Positions 26,119 to 34,295 of a stretch of 53,177 nucleotides of DNA are shown here, in pieces. Each line of letters opens with the position of its first letter. The stretch's first letter is position 1. Under the pieces are notes generated by a model, which was not told the origin of the DNA, ran no database searches, and was given only the letters and a program-made list of their open reading frames with translations. The position numbers and the translations under genes are program-made. Origin of the DNA: DYEC01 sp034434695 (GTDB taxonomy: Bacteria; Chloroflexota; Anaerolineae; Anaerolineales; Anaerolineaceae); assembly GCA_034434695.1 (NCBI GenBank), contig DAOTYY010000048.1, positions 1 to 53,177 on the forward strand, in the 5' to 3' direction.

Positions 26119-26156
26119 GGGAGACTAAGTTAAGAATCGTTTAAGAAAAGTCTCCC
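26119..26156. repeat. 8-bp inverted repeat in the divergent regulator/serA interval
   Basis: GGGAGACT (26119-26126) is matched by AGTCTCCC (26149-26156) with a 22-base A/T-rich spacer. On the plus strand the right arm is followed by GCCTTTTT, so an RNA from upstream would form a terminator-like hairpin before serA. It could equally be a DNA operator between the two divergent genes. No plus-strand gene precedes it. Confidence 0.45.
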
Positions 26157-26231
26157 GCCTTTTTAAGGTTTTATTTGGGGTACAATAAACAGAAGGACTG
26201 GCCCAATTTTTGTAAGCGAAGGAGAAAACCA

Positions 26232-27173
26232 ATGGGTAACTGGAAAATTTTGCTCACAGATGGATTGGAAGAAAATGGACAGGAAATTCTGCGTGCTGCA
26301 GCACAAACTGACGACCGCGCAGGTATCTCAGCGGAAGAACTCCTACAGGTCGTTGGCGAATACGATGCTCTGATCGTACGCGGGCGCACCAAAGTCACCC
26401 CTGCGGTCTTCGATGCCGGCAAGAAACTAAAAGTCGTTGGGCGTTCAGGGGTTGGTGTTGACAACATTGATCTGAACGCTGCCAAACAGCACAATGTCAC
26501 TGTGGTTAACGCACCCATCGCTACAACCATTGCCGTGGCAGAATTGACGATGGGTTTAATGCTGGCAGTCATGCGTGAAATTCCACGCGCAGATGCGGGC
26601 ATGAAAGAAGGCAAATGGTTGAAGAAAGAATTAGAAGGCGGCGAACTATGGGAAAACACCCTTGGCATCATCGGATTCGGGCGCATTGGGCAGGCAGTTG
26701 CCAAACGGGCGGCTGCCTTTGATATGAAAATCATCGCTTATGACCCGGTAGTATCCGCAGAAGATATTCGCAAACAGGATGCCGAACCGGTAACGCTTGA
26801 CGAGCTGTTCGCTCGCTCAGATATCATCACCCTTCATACACCACTCACCGATTCAACCCGCAATATGTTAAACGCTGAGGCGTTTGCAAAGATGAAGAAG
26901 GGCGTTTATGTTATCTGCGCAGCGCGCGGCGGTGTTATTGACGAAACTGCGCTACTAGCTGCTTTGGACAGCGGTCACGTGGCCGGCGCCGGGCTGGATG
27001 TTTTTGCCACCGAACCACCTGGACAAACACCGCTGGTTACCCACCCTAAAGTTGTGGCTACGCCGCACATTGGAGGTCAAACTGTCCAGGCACAGCGCCG
27101 TGCCGCTAACGACATTGCCACAGAAGTCCTTGCAGCGCTGGAAGGCAAACTCCTGCGCTGGAAAGTCGCTTGA
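26232..27173 (+). CDS. serA: D-3-phosphoglycerate dehydrogenase-type 2-hydroxyacid dehydrogenase (no ACT domain)
   Basis: NAD-dependent oxidation of 3-phosphoglycerate in serine synthesis is the likely role. The protein is 313 aa, matching short SerA forms that lack the regulatory ACT or ASB domains. The Rossmann loop is GFGRIGQ (148-154) and the catalytic set is R232 (CAARGGVID), E261 and H279 (PHIGGQT). GGAG nine bases upstream fixes ATG 26232; an upstream in-frame start at 26175 lacks a site. TACAAT at 26181-26186 may be the -10 box. Other D-2-hydroxyacid dehydrogenases of this family are possible. Confidence 0.82.
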   Translation: MGNWKILLTDGLEENGQEILRAAAQTDDRAGISAEELLQVVGEYDALIVRGRTKVTPAVFDAGKKLKVVGRSGVGVDNIDLNAAKQHNVTVVNAPIATTIAVAELTMGLMLAVMREIPRADAGMKEGKWLKKELEGGELWENTLGIIGFGRIGQAVAKRAAAFDMKIIAYDPVVSAEDIRKQDAEPVTLDELFARSDIITLHTPLTDSTRNMLNAEAFAKMKKGVYVICAARGGVIDETALLAALDSGHVAGAGLDVFATEPPGQTPLVTHPKVVATPHIGGQTVQAQRRAANDIATEVLAALEGKLLRWKVA

Positions 27174-27205
27174 AGTTTTAACTCACTCTACCGCCTGTTA
27201 TAAGA

Positions 27206-27249
27206 GAGAGCGGGCAAATCTTGCTTGCCCACAGGCAGGGCCCGCTCTC
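27206..27249. repeat. Perfect 10-bp hairpin between serA and the M32 peptidase gene
   Basis: GAGAGCGGGC (27206-27215) pairs with GCCCGCTCTC (27240-27249); a nested TGCC/GGCA pair sits in the 24-base loop. No T run follows, so it is not a standard intrinsic terminator. It ends 16 bases before the ATG of the peptidase gene, which has no clear ribosome site. Confidence 0.55.
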
Positions 27250-27265
27250 GCCCTGAAAAGTTCTC

Positions 27266-28768
27266 ATGGAACAGAAACTGAAACAATTGAAAGAAATTCT
27301 TTTTCAGGTTTATGACCTGAACGCAGTTCAACAGCTTTTGAACTGGGATCAACAAACTTATATGCCTTCCGGCGGTGCAGAAGAAAGAGGTGAACAACTA
27401 GCAACGCTGGCGCAACTCGCTCATGAGCGTTTCACTTCCCCCGAAGTGGGACAACTGTTGGAAGATTTACAAGTTTTCACTGACCAGCTTCCCCCCGATT
27501 CGGACGAAGCTTGCCTGATTCGCGTGACGCGCCGTCAGTACAATAAACAAACCCGCCTGCCCGCCAGTTATGTGTCAGAATATGCTCAAGTGACCACGGT
27601 TGCACAAACTGCATGGGAACAAGCAAAAGCCAACGATGATTTTGAGCGTTTCCGCCCACATCTGCAAAGAATAGTGGAATTGCGGCGGCAGTATGCCGAG
27701 TTTTTTGCCCCATATGACCATGTGTATGACCCGCTTCTGGATGACTTTGAGCCCGATTTGAAAACGGCTGAAGTTCAACAAATATTCAACTCGCTGAAGC
27801 CCGAGCAGGTAGCACTGATTCAAGCCATTGCTTCTTGTCCTCAAGTGGACGACTCTTTTCTGCACCAGCCATTTGACGAAAAGTCACAATGGGAGTTCGG
27901 TGTGGAAGTGATCACGCGTTTTGGCTATGACTGGCAGCGCGGGCGGCAGGATCGCTCTGTTCATCCATTCAGCACCAGTTTCGGTTTGGGAGATGTGCGT
28001 ATTACCACCCGCCTCGACCCTAACTGGCTGGCACCGGCGCTGTTTGGCACCATGCACGAATGTGGACATGCACTGTATGATCAGGGAATATCCCCAACCC
28101 TGCGTCGCACACCCCTAGCAAGCGGTGCCTCAATGGCAATTCATGAATCTCAATCGCGGTTATGGGAAAACCTGGTTGGACGTTCCAGAGCTTTCTGGAC
28201 CTTCTTCTACCCTCACTTGCAGAAGATCTTTCCTCAACAGCTTGGAAATGTTGACCTAAATACCTTTTATCGGGCAATTAACAAAGTACAACCTTCTCTG
28301 ATTCGAACTGAAGCCGATGAAGCGACTTACAACCTGCATGTGATGTTAAGGCTGGAACTAGAAATTGCGCTTATGGAGGGCAACCTTGAAGTACAAGATT
28401 TGCCAGAAGTCTGGAACAGCAAAATGCAGGAATATCTTGGGATTGCTCCAAAAACCAATCGAGAGGGCGTGCTTCAAGACATCCATTGGTCCTTCGGCGG
28501 TCTGGGCTATTTTCCAACATATGCTTTAGGAAATCTGATTTCCGCACAGCTTTGGGAAGCAATCATGAAAGACATTCCGGATCTAGAAAACCAGATTGAA
28601 CATGGCGAGTTTTCTGCCTTGCTGAGCTGGTTGCGCGAAAAAATCCATAGACACGGCATGAAATTCCCACCCCAGGAACTGGTTCAAAAAGTGACTGGTT
28701 CAACCATTACGCCACAACCTTATTTACGTTACCTCAAAAGGAAGTTTAGCGATATTTACGGTCTGTAA
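27266..28768 (+). CDS. M32 (Taq-type) metallocarboxypeptidase
   Basis: Cytoplasmic zinc carboxypeptidase of 500 aa, the usual length. The zinc/catalytic motif is HECGH (264-268, HExxH), the third ligand lies in HESQS (from 293), and IRTEADEATYNLHVMLRLE near 350 is a family block. It removes C-terminal residues from peptides during protein turnover. It begins MEQKLKQLKEIL as in relatives, so the ATG at 27266 is probably right despite the lack of a Shine-Dalgarno sequence. The start lies just after a strong hairpin. Confidence 0.93.
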   Translation: MEQKLKQLKEILFQVYDLNAVQQLLNWDQQTYMPSGGAEERGEQLATLAQLAHERFTSPEVGQLLEDLQVFTDQLPPDSDEACLIRVTRRQYNKQTRLPASYVSEYAQVTTVAQTAWEQAKANDDFERFRPHLQRIVELRRQYAEFFAPYDHVYDPLLDDFEPDLKTAEVQQIFNSLKPEQVALIQAIASCPQVDDSFLHQPFDEKSQWEFGVEVITRFGYDWQRGRQDRSVHPFSTSFGLGDVRITTRLDPNWLAPALFGTMHECGHALYDQGISPTLRRTPLASGASMAIHESQSRLWENLVGRSRAFWTFFYPHLQKIFPQQLGNVDLNTFYRAINKVQPSLIRTEADEATYNLHVMLRLELEIALMEGNLEVQDLPEVWNSKMQEYLGIAPKTNREGVLQDIHWSFGGLGYFPTYALGNLISAQLWEAIMKDIPDLENQIEHGEFSALLSWLREKIHRHGMKFPPQELVQKVTGSTITPQPYLRYLKRKFSDIYGL

Positions 28769-28808
28769 ACAAAGACGGACGTTATCGTCAAAGATACTCC
28801 TCACACTC

Positions 28809-29861
28809 ATGGGCTTCTCGGTTTTTTCCTTACTGAGTGGCTGTGCTGGGTTTGACCCGCTCGCATTCATCATGACCCCAACCGCCATGCCAACTTTTTC
28901 ATCTACACCTATCACCCCAACTGTTACACCCGAATCGCCCAGCCCTACTCCGCTGCCAACAGAGACGTTCACCCACACTCCGCCGCCACCCACTGCCACA
29001 GCAACCACCAGCACAACCGCAACTCTTGAACCTACCCCTACTGATACGGTTACGCCCGGGCCTTCACCAACTGCCAGCCGTACATCTACAATTACGCGCA
29101 CCCCGACACGCACCCGCATTCCCTCACGCACCCTCACCATCACTCAAACCCCAACCTTGACATTGACACCCACGATTACAAATACTCCTACACCACCATT
29201 TGCCGTGCTGCGTATCGAGCGCCCTGGACCGCTTTCGATGGTAACTTCCCCGTTCACGTTGGGTGCATCAGTGATGCCAGGCAGGGACGGCTATGTTTGG
29301 CTCAGACTCATTGGTGAAGACAGCCGTACCATCGTTGAGCAAAAACTGGATTACCGCCAATATAAAGAGCGCAGTCTGCGTATCGCGCCTCTGGTGAGCT
29401 TCTCCATCACTTCAGCGGCGGAGACCGCTCGCCTGGAACTGCGCATCAAAGATGAATATGATCGTCTGATAGCGCTCTCCTCTGTTGATCTGCTTTTGAT
29501 GATGGTAGGAGAAGATGAAATTTATCCCCCGACTACAATACAGGAACGCTATCTGGTTCGCTTTCCCAAACCTGAGCAGACTATTTCTGGTGGAAACGTG
29601 CCGGTTATTGGATTGGCAAACCCCATTAACAGCAATCCAGTCATTCTTGAACTGATTGACACCCAGGGCAATGTTTTAGGTTCCACCCAAATTCAGGTAC
29701 CACCCCCTACAGGCGACTTGAGTCACACACCTTTCGAGGCCGTTATTCCTTACACTATCACCGAAAGCAAACAAGTCCGATTAACACTGCGCCAGGAAAG
29801 CAATGGGCGCATTCCCGGCACAGTAGCATTATCCAGCCTGACAATTACGCTTGAGCCATAA
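28809..29861 (+). CDS. Thr/Pro-rich secreted lipoprotein of unknown function
   Basis: 350 aa. The N-terminus MGFSVFSLLSGCAG carries a lipobox (LLSGC) with Cys12 as the probable lipid-bearing residue. Residues about 22-130 are a low-complexity stalk of TPT/TPTxT repeats, probably glycosylated, that would hold the remainder away from the membrane. Residues 135-350 form two predicted beta-rich domains with no recognised family; GYVWLRLI and PVIGLANP suggest Ig-like folds such as immunoglobulin-type sporulation domains. The ATG lacks a ribosome site and the signal peptide lacks charged residues (see findings). Confidence 0.7.
   Translation: MGFSVFSLLSGCAGFDPLAFIMTPTAMPTFSSTPITPTVTPESPSPTPLPTETFTHTPPPPTATATTSTTATLEPTPTDTVTPGPSPTASRTSTITRTPTRTRIPSRTLTITQTPTLTLTPTITNTPTPPFAVLRIERPGPLSMVTSPFTLGASVMPGRDGYVWLRLIGEDSRTIVEQKLDYRQYKERSLRIAPLVSFSITSAAETARLELRIKDEYDRLIALSSVDLLLMMVGEDEIYPPTTIQERYLVRFPKPEQTISGGNVPVIGLANPINSNPVILELIDTQGNVLGSTQIQVPPPTGDLSHTPFEAVIPYTITESKQVRLTLRQESNGRIPGTVALSSLTITLEP
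28872..29205 (+). repeat. Coding low-complexity Thr-Pro repeat
   Basis: Degenerate ACN-CCN codon runs encode TPT and TxTPT units in the lipoprotein stalk. The antisense reading gives a Val/Gly-rich frame that is an artefact. Such stalks are common in secreted proteins of Chloroflexota. Confidence 0.75.
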
Positions 29862-29887
29862 GCCATGAACAGGGGAGAGCCCACAAT

Positions 29888-31054
29888 TTAAGCCCCCCCT
29901 TGCGTGTACAATTCGGGATCAGTAGGCGTAGCTCCCGAAGGATCCCAGACATAAACCCAATCACCTTCTTTTGCCCAATCATATAACCAGTGTGCATCAC
30001 CGAGCGACAAATTAACGCAGCCATGCGATTGCGGGTAACCAAACATTGTTCGCCAGTAAGCCCCATGCAGCGCACGCGCCTGATCAAAGTACATCGTCCA
30101 AGGCACATCTTCAAGATAATAGGCATCTGACTTATCTGCCTCAAACGCCCCCTGCATGGTCTCCAGTGGTTTCTTTTTCTCTATTTTGAACAGGCCGGGA
30201 CGGGTGTAATATGGTGCAACCCCGCTGGCAATCAAAGTCGCAAATAACAACCTGCCATTTTCATACACTCCGAGCGTTTGCTCATATAGATTAATTTCAA
30301 TCCAACGATTGTTATCTACACCCTCTGGCGGAGTAAGGTTAATGACAAACTGACGAATATAGCGTCGTTCAACCCATTCATTTATCCCTGTAAGATACCA
30401 GTCGCCCTGAGCGTTACGCTGAATGTTATAAATTGGCACAACCGTTTCACGCTCCAACACCTTCTCCAGCTCCGCACTTTGGTAATCGGGCGCGCTGTGC
30501 GGATGTGTCCGCTCCACGATCCACCCAAAAGAATTCTTGGGCAACTGCGTAAACACTAACCCCTGAAAACTGGAGAGGGCAGCCGGAGAAGCGCGCATCC
30601 ATTCACCTGTCTGCAATTGAACATAATGTCCCCCGCCTATATCCACCTGATTTTTATACGATACAAATCGCAAAATACCACCGCCCAGATAACGCAATGG
30701 ATTATTGCCATTGGCAGCATCTTCCAGAGATGAATAGATAGCCACAGGCTCTGTCGGCTCAACATTGATCTTGGCAAACTTGACCGGCACCTGATCGTAT
30801 TCCGGTCCAGGGTGATAAGCCGGCAAAGGTCGCGGAGGATAAACGATCCCCAAGCGCGCCAGGTCCGTCAAGAATGCAGAAGGTCCCAAAACAAGGCAAT
30901 CGGCCGAGATATTTTGATAGACCCCCGGCTGGCAAAGAACATCCCCAAAATAGGGCTCTTGTTCACCCGCCAAAGTGGACTGCATACTAACGGGTATTGC
31001 TTCGCCCAAAAGACCACTTACTAAATACATCGCAAGAAAAACACGCTTTATCAT
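29888..31054 (-). CDS. L,D-transpeptidase (YkuD domain), secreted
   Basis: 388 aa with an N-terminal signal segment (MIKRVFLAMYLVSGLLG). The middle part is a mixed beta region resembling SH3-like wall-binding repeats. The YkuD catalytic block near residues 333-355 contains HG and the signature SHGCVNL, with the nucleophilic Cys. It forms 3-3 cross-links in peptidoglycan or attaches proteins to it, outside the cell membrane. AAGGA five bases upstream supports ATG 31054. The gene converges with the lipoprotein, leaving 26 bases and no visible terminator. Confidence 0.9.
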   Translation of the reverse strand: MIKRVFLAMYLVSGLLGEAIPVSMQSTLAGEQEPYFGDVLCQPGVYQNISADCLVLGPSAFLTDLARLGIVYPPRPLPAYHPGPEYDQVPVKFAKINVEPTEPVAIYSSLEDAANGNNPLRYLGGGILRFVSYKNQVDIGGGHYVQLQTGEWMRASPAALSSFQGLVFTQLPKNSFGWIVERTHPHSAPDYQSAELEKVLERETVVPIYNIQRNAQGDWYLTGINEWVERRYIRQFVINLTPPEGVDNNRWIEINLYEQTLGVYENGRLLFATLIASGVAPYYTRPGLFKIEKKKPLETMQGAFEADKSDAYYLEDVPWTMYFDQARALHGAYWRTMFGYPQSHGCVNLSLGDAHWLYDWAKEGDWVYVWDPSGATPTDPELYTQGGA

Positions 31055-31086
31055 TTCTGTCCTTATAAACTCAAGAGCAAACTTTT

Positions 31087-31602
31087 TTATTCCGCAGGCT
31101 TCACAAGCTCAATTTCCAATTCAATCTCATCTCGGATTGGAATTCCAGACTCGCCCGTCATGGGTATTGAGGGTTTGATTTGCCGCGCCTTTACCACCGC
31201 CTCTTTGTAAAGCGCCGCCAAGCAAAAGCCATATTTTTGATAAAAGCGCAGTGCGTTCAAGTTATCATTTGTTGTGACAAGCCAGAGACGATGACAACCC
31301 GCTTGTTCTGCGCGTTGGTGAACAGCAGCAACCAGATGGGTACCGATTCCCTGCCGCTCAACCAGACTATCCAGCGTCACAATTTCGCAGGCATCTTGTC
31401 GAATCACATAAGTTACAAGGCCTACCACACGCAGCCCATTCACTTCGAAAGCCGCAAAACCGGCTAATTCCGAAGGATGATATACTACGCCGTGAACTAT
31501 AACGACATCGTCTCCCCAGCGCTGGTAGATTACGCGTTGCACCCAAGAGCGATCTCGTTCTGTTAGTTCTCGTACAAAATAAAAGGTTTTTTTCTCACAC
31601 AT
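31087..31602 (-). CDS. GNAT-family N-acetyltransferase
   Basis: 171 aa. Core motif A is visible as LDSLVERQGIGTHLVAAVH (near residues 77-95, with Q/R-x-x-G-x-G-like QGIG), then NDNLNALRFYQKYGF as motif B. It is similar to small-molecule or protein acetyltransferases of unassigned target. AAGG six bases upstream of ATG 31602. It lies 32 bases before the transpeptidase gene and may be co-transcribed with it. Confidence 0.82.
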   Translation of the reverse strand: MCEKKTFYFVRELTERDRSWVQRVIYQRWGDDVVIVHGVVYHPSELAGFAAFEVNGLRVVGLVTYVIRQDACEIVTLDSLVERQGIGTHLVAAVHQRAEQAGCHRLWLVTTNDNLNALRFYQKYGFCLAALYKEAVVKARQIKPSIPMTGESGIPIRDEIELEIELVKPAE

Positions 31603-31639
31603 GGAAGACCTTAGACGAAGTCAACTAAAGACTTTTTCA

Positions 31640-31645
31640 ATTATA
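31640..31645 (-). promoter_or_regulatory. -10 box for the GNAT/transpeptidase unit
   Basis: TATAAT on the minus strand, about 38 bases before the GNAT start codon. The -35 region is poor (T-rich). Confidence 0.4.
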
Positions 31646-31747
31646 CCGTGTCATAACGAACACAAAAATTTCACGTGTGTAACGATTGAAAGAGCTGAGG
31701 GTTAACAATGGAAAGCCGATTGCCGTGAAATAAAGGCATACTCGCTC

Positions 31748-31775
31748 TTGACAGATTGGCACAGACAATTACAAT
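31748..31775 (+). promoter_or_regulatory. Promoter of the acyl carrier protein gene
   Basis: TTGACA (31748-31753) and TACAAT (31770-31775) with a 16-base spacer, the closest match to consensus in the window. The leader would be about 33 bases and holds AGGAGGA before the ATG. Confidence 0.7.
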
Positions 31776-31814
31776 TTTAGCGTTGCACTTGATCAAAATC
31801 CAGGAGGATAATCA

Positions 31815-32054
31815 ATGTCCGATACATTCGAAGAGGTCAAAGCGGTGATTGCTGACGTGCTCAAGATTGACAGCAACGAAATTACGATGGAATCCCGCTT
31901 TATTGAAGATTTGAAAGCCGACTCGATGGACCAGTTTTTCTTAATTGACGGTTTTTGTGAGAAGTTTGACCTGAACATCTCAGATGAAGATGCCCGTCAA
32001 ATTCGCACAGTTGCTGATGCTGTCAAATACATCGATAGTCATAAAAAATTGTAA
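31815..32054 (+). CDS. acpP: Acyl carrier protein
   Basis: 79 aa, acidic, four-helix carrier fold. Phosphopantetheine would attach to S37 in ADSMD at the start of helix 2; family members usually have DSL, so Met replaces Leu here. It carries acyl chains for fatty acid or related synthesis. The gene stands alone with its own strong promoter, an AGGAGGA ribosome site and a downstream hairpin, without the usual fab neighbours. The sequence after the attachment site (FFLIDGFCEKFDLNISDEDA) is compatible with either general or specialised ACPs. Confidence 0.88.
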   Translation: MSDTFEEVKAVIADVLKIDSNEITMESRFIEDLKADSMDQFFLIDGFCEKFDLNISDEDARQIRTVADAVKYIDSHKKL

Positions 32055-32096
32055 CCCCAAAATAAAACAGAATACCTGGGAATAAAATAGGAGTCA

Positions 32097-32125
32097 GGGG
32101 CAACGTAATGTATGTATGTTGCCCC
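32097..32125. terminator. Hairpin between convergent acpP and sucD
   Basis: GGGGCAAC (32097-32104) pairs with GTTGCCCC (32118-32125) around a 13-base loop, followed on the plus strand by ATCTTGATTT. The T tract is imperfect. Its location between two convergent stops fits a bidirectional terminator. Confidence 0.6.
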
Positions 32126-32141
32126 ATCTTGATTTAAGAAC

Positions 32142-33008
32142 TCAAGAACCAAGGAAAAGGGGAATCTCTTCTGGATTTGTTACCACGCGCACACCCGCAT
32201 TTTCCAAAGCTTCGATCTTGCTTTGTGCCAGACCAGCCCCACCCTCAATAATCGCGCCTGCATGACCCATCCGTCGCCCCGGTGGAGCAGTCAAACCTGC
32301 AATAAAAGCCACAACCGGCTTGGTCATTTCTTTTGCAATATAACTGGCTGCGCGTTCTTCATCCGACCCGCCAACTTCACCAATTAAAACCACCCGGTCA
32401 GTATGTGCATCAGCCTCAAACATGCTTAGGATGTCCAGAAAATCCGTCCCGATAATCGGGTCTCCGCCAATCCCGACACAAGTACTTACACCTAGTCCGG
32501 CTCGTTTGAGCGCATACAGTACTTCATACGTCAAAGTTCCCGAGCGCGAAACAATGCCAATGTTTCCTGGAATAGCAATATCACCGGGAATAATCCCTAT
32601 CTTAATTTCCCGGGGTGATAAAATGCCCGGAGAGTTCGGTCCAATCAACCGAACTTTCTTTTGAGCAAGGTAATGATAAGCCTGCATCATATCTTGAGTA
32701 GGTATGCCTTCAGTAATGCACACAATCAGGCAAATCCCTGCATCAGCCGCTTCAAAAATCGCATCGGGAGCATATCGAGCAGGGACAAAGATCACCGTTG
32801 CATCCGCTCCGGTCGCCTCAACTGCCAACCGAACAGTATCAAACACAGGTATTTTCCCATCCAAAACCCATTCACCGCCTTTGCCGGGAGACACCCCTGC
32901 AACAACATTGGTGCCAAATCGTACCATTTGCCCGGTATGAAAAAGTCCTTCTCGTCCTGTAATCCCCTGAACCAGTAAACGAGTTGATTTATTCGCCAGA
33001 ATGCTCAC
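32142..33008 (-). CDS. sucD: Succinate-CoA ligase, alpha subunit
   Basis: Alpha subunit of succinyl-CoA synthetase, which interconverts succinyl-CoA and succinate with phosphorylation of ADP or GDP. It holds the CoA-binding domain (VQGITGREG near residue 12) and the phospho-His region GHAGAII (His near residue 242). The longest frame starts at 33056 inside sucC, but GTG 33008 has GAGG five bases upstream, lies 7 bases past the sucC stop and gives 288 aa, the normal length starting VSILANKST. Translation is probably coupled to sucC. Confidence 0.93.
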   Translation of the reverse strand: MSILANKSTRLLVQGITGREGLFHTGQMVRFGTNVVAGVSPGKGGEWVLDGKIPVFDTVRLAVEATGADATVIFVPARYAPDAIFEAADAGICLIVCITEGIPTQDMMQAYHYLAQKKVRLIGPNSPGILSPREIKIGIIPGDIAIPGNIGIVSRSGTLTYEVLYALKRAGLGVSTCVGIGGDPIIGTDFLDILSMFEADAHTDRVVLIGEVGGSDEERAASYIAKEMTKPVVAFIAGLTAPPGRRMGHAGAIIEGGAGLAQSKIEALENAGVRVVTNPEEIPLFLGS

Positions 33009-33015
33009 TGCAACC

Positions 33016-34149
33016 TCAACTATTCGCCAGAGCAACCGCTCTTCTGCCGGCTTCAACCAAAGTCTCAGCCACTTGCATCTCTGCTGCAGCCAACAGTTTC
33101 AGACCTTCTTCGGCATTCGTTCCAGCAAGTCTGACAACCATTGGCGGTTTGAGATTTGAATCCGACAACGCCTGAAGAATCCCTCGCGCCACCTCATCGC
33201 CACGCGTGATCCCACCAAAGATATTTACTAGAACTACACGAACGTTTGGGTCAGAAAGAATGAGCCGCAATGCTACCGCTACCCTTTCTGCACTGGCGCC
33301 ACCCCCAACATCCAGAAAGTTAGCCGGTCTACCGCCACACAGCTTGATCATATCCATCGTAGCCATCGCCAGACCAGCTCCATTGACCAGACATCCAATT
33401 TCACCCTCCATCTTGATGTATGAAAGTCCATATTTGCGCGCTTCAGTTTCGGCAGGAGTTTCTGCATCCAGGTCGCGCAGATCAGACAAATCGGGATGTC
33501 GAAAGAGCGCATTATCATCCAAGACAACTTTGCCATCCAGTGCTAACATTCGCTGATCTACTGTAATGACCAGTGGGTTGATCTCAACCAGAGAAGCATC
33601 CGTTTCACAATAAACCCGCCAGAGCTTGTGAGCAATTTCAATAAATGATTTCCAGTGTTGATGAGGCAAATCAATCCCAACTGCAAGATCACGCACCGCA
33701 AAACTCTTCAACCCCACTAAAGGGTTTATATGTACACGGGCAATTTTCTCTGGGCTTACATGCGCCACTTCTTCAATATCTACACCACCCTCAGAAGAAG
33801 CCATCATCAACGGAGCGCGCGCCTCACGATCACTGACAATTGCCAGATAAATTTCCTGGGCAATATTGACCGCCTCATCCACCAGAACCTTATGGACTGG
33901 CAGGCTTTTTATCTCCATGCCCAAGATTTGTGTGGTTAGAGTCTCGGCTTCTTCAGGTGTCCGAGCCAATCGAATACCACCGGCTTTGCCCCGCCCTCCG
34001 GCTAAAACCTGAGCCTTGATGACCACACGACCGCCTAATTCTTGCGCGACTTGCCGGGCATCACAGGCATTGTCTGCTATTCTTCCTTGTGGAATGGGAA
34101 TATGATACTTTGCAAAAATTTGCTTGGATTGGTATTCATGTAATTTCAT
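33016..34149 (-). CDS. sucC: Succinate-CoA ligase [ADP-forming], beta subunit
   Basis: 377 aa. N-terminal ATP-grasp domain begins MKLHEYQSKQIFAKY and has VIKAQVLAGGRGKAGG (residues 42-57); C-terminal CoA-ligase domain has CLVNGAGLAMATMD near 251 and VNIFGGITR near 309. It binds nucleotide and partners with SucD in the TCA cycle. GGGGAA precedes ATG 34149. It is transcribed from an extended -10 promoter at about 34197. Confidence 0.95.
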   Translation of the reverse strand: MKLHEYQSKQIFAKYHIPIPQGRIADNACDARQVAQELGGRVVIKAQVLAGGRGKAGGIRLARTPEEAETLTTQILGMEIKSLPVHKVLVDEAVNIAQEIYLAIVSDREARAPLMMASSEGGVDIEEVAHVSPEKIARVHINPLVGLKSFAVRDLAVGIDLPHQHWKSFIEIAHKLWRVYCETDASLVEINPLVITVDQRMLALDGKVVLDDNALFRHPDLSDLRDLDAETPAETEARKYGLSYIKMEGEIGCLVNGAGLAMATMDMIKLCGGRPANFLDVGGGASAERVAVALRLILSDPNVRVVLVNIFGGITRGDEVARGILQALSDSNLKPPMVVRLAGTNAEEGLKLLAAAEMQVAETLVEAGRRAVALANS

Positions 34150-34196
34150 CCAGATTCCCCAGCCAATACAGGATGCAAAGTCTGAAAAGCGGTCTG

Positions 34197-34205
34197 ATTA
34201 TACCA
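34197..34205 (-). promoter_or_regulatory. Extended -10 promoter of sucCD
   Basis: TGGTATAAT on the minus strand is an extended -10 element; the -35 region (TTTGGG about 16 bases upstream) is weak, as expected for such promoters. The leader to ATG 34149 would be about 40 bases. Confidence 0.55.
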
Positions 34206-34248
34206 TGCTGTTATACACCCCAAACAGCAAGCATGCAACCGCCAGAAG

Positions 34249-34284
34249 AACTGATCAGCCCGGTTCATCCCGGGCTGATCAGTT
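34249..34284. terminator. Perfect 15-bp hairpin between the SPFH gene and sucCD
   Basis: AACTGATCAGCCCGG (34249-34263) pairs completely with CCGGGCTGATCAGTT (34270-34284) around the 6-base loop TTCATC. It begins 12 bases past the SPFH stop. No T run follows in either direction, so it is either a non-canonical terminator, an mRNA 3'-end stabiliser or a binding site. Confidence 0.55.
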
Positions 34285-34295
34285 GTCTGAAAGCC

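Noticed and set aside
26171..26734. 187-codon minus-strand frame opposite serA
   Set aside because: Antisense to a dehydrogenase with complete motifs; Ser/Thr/Ala-rich with no family features.
28724..29143. Val/Gly-rich minus-strand frame of 139 codons
   Set aside because: It is the complement of the Thr/Pro repeat of the lipoprotein; its regular composition is a by-product.
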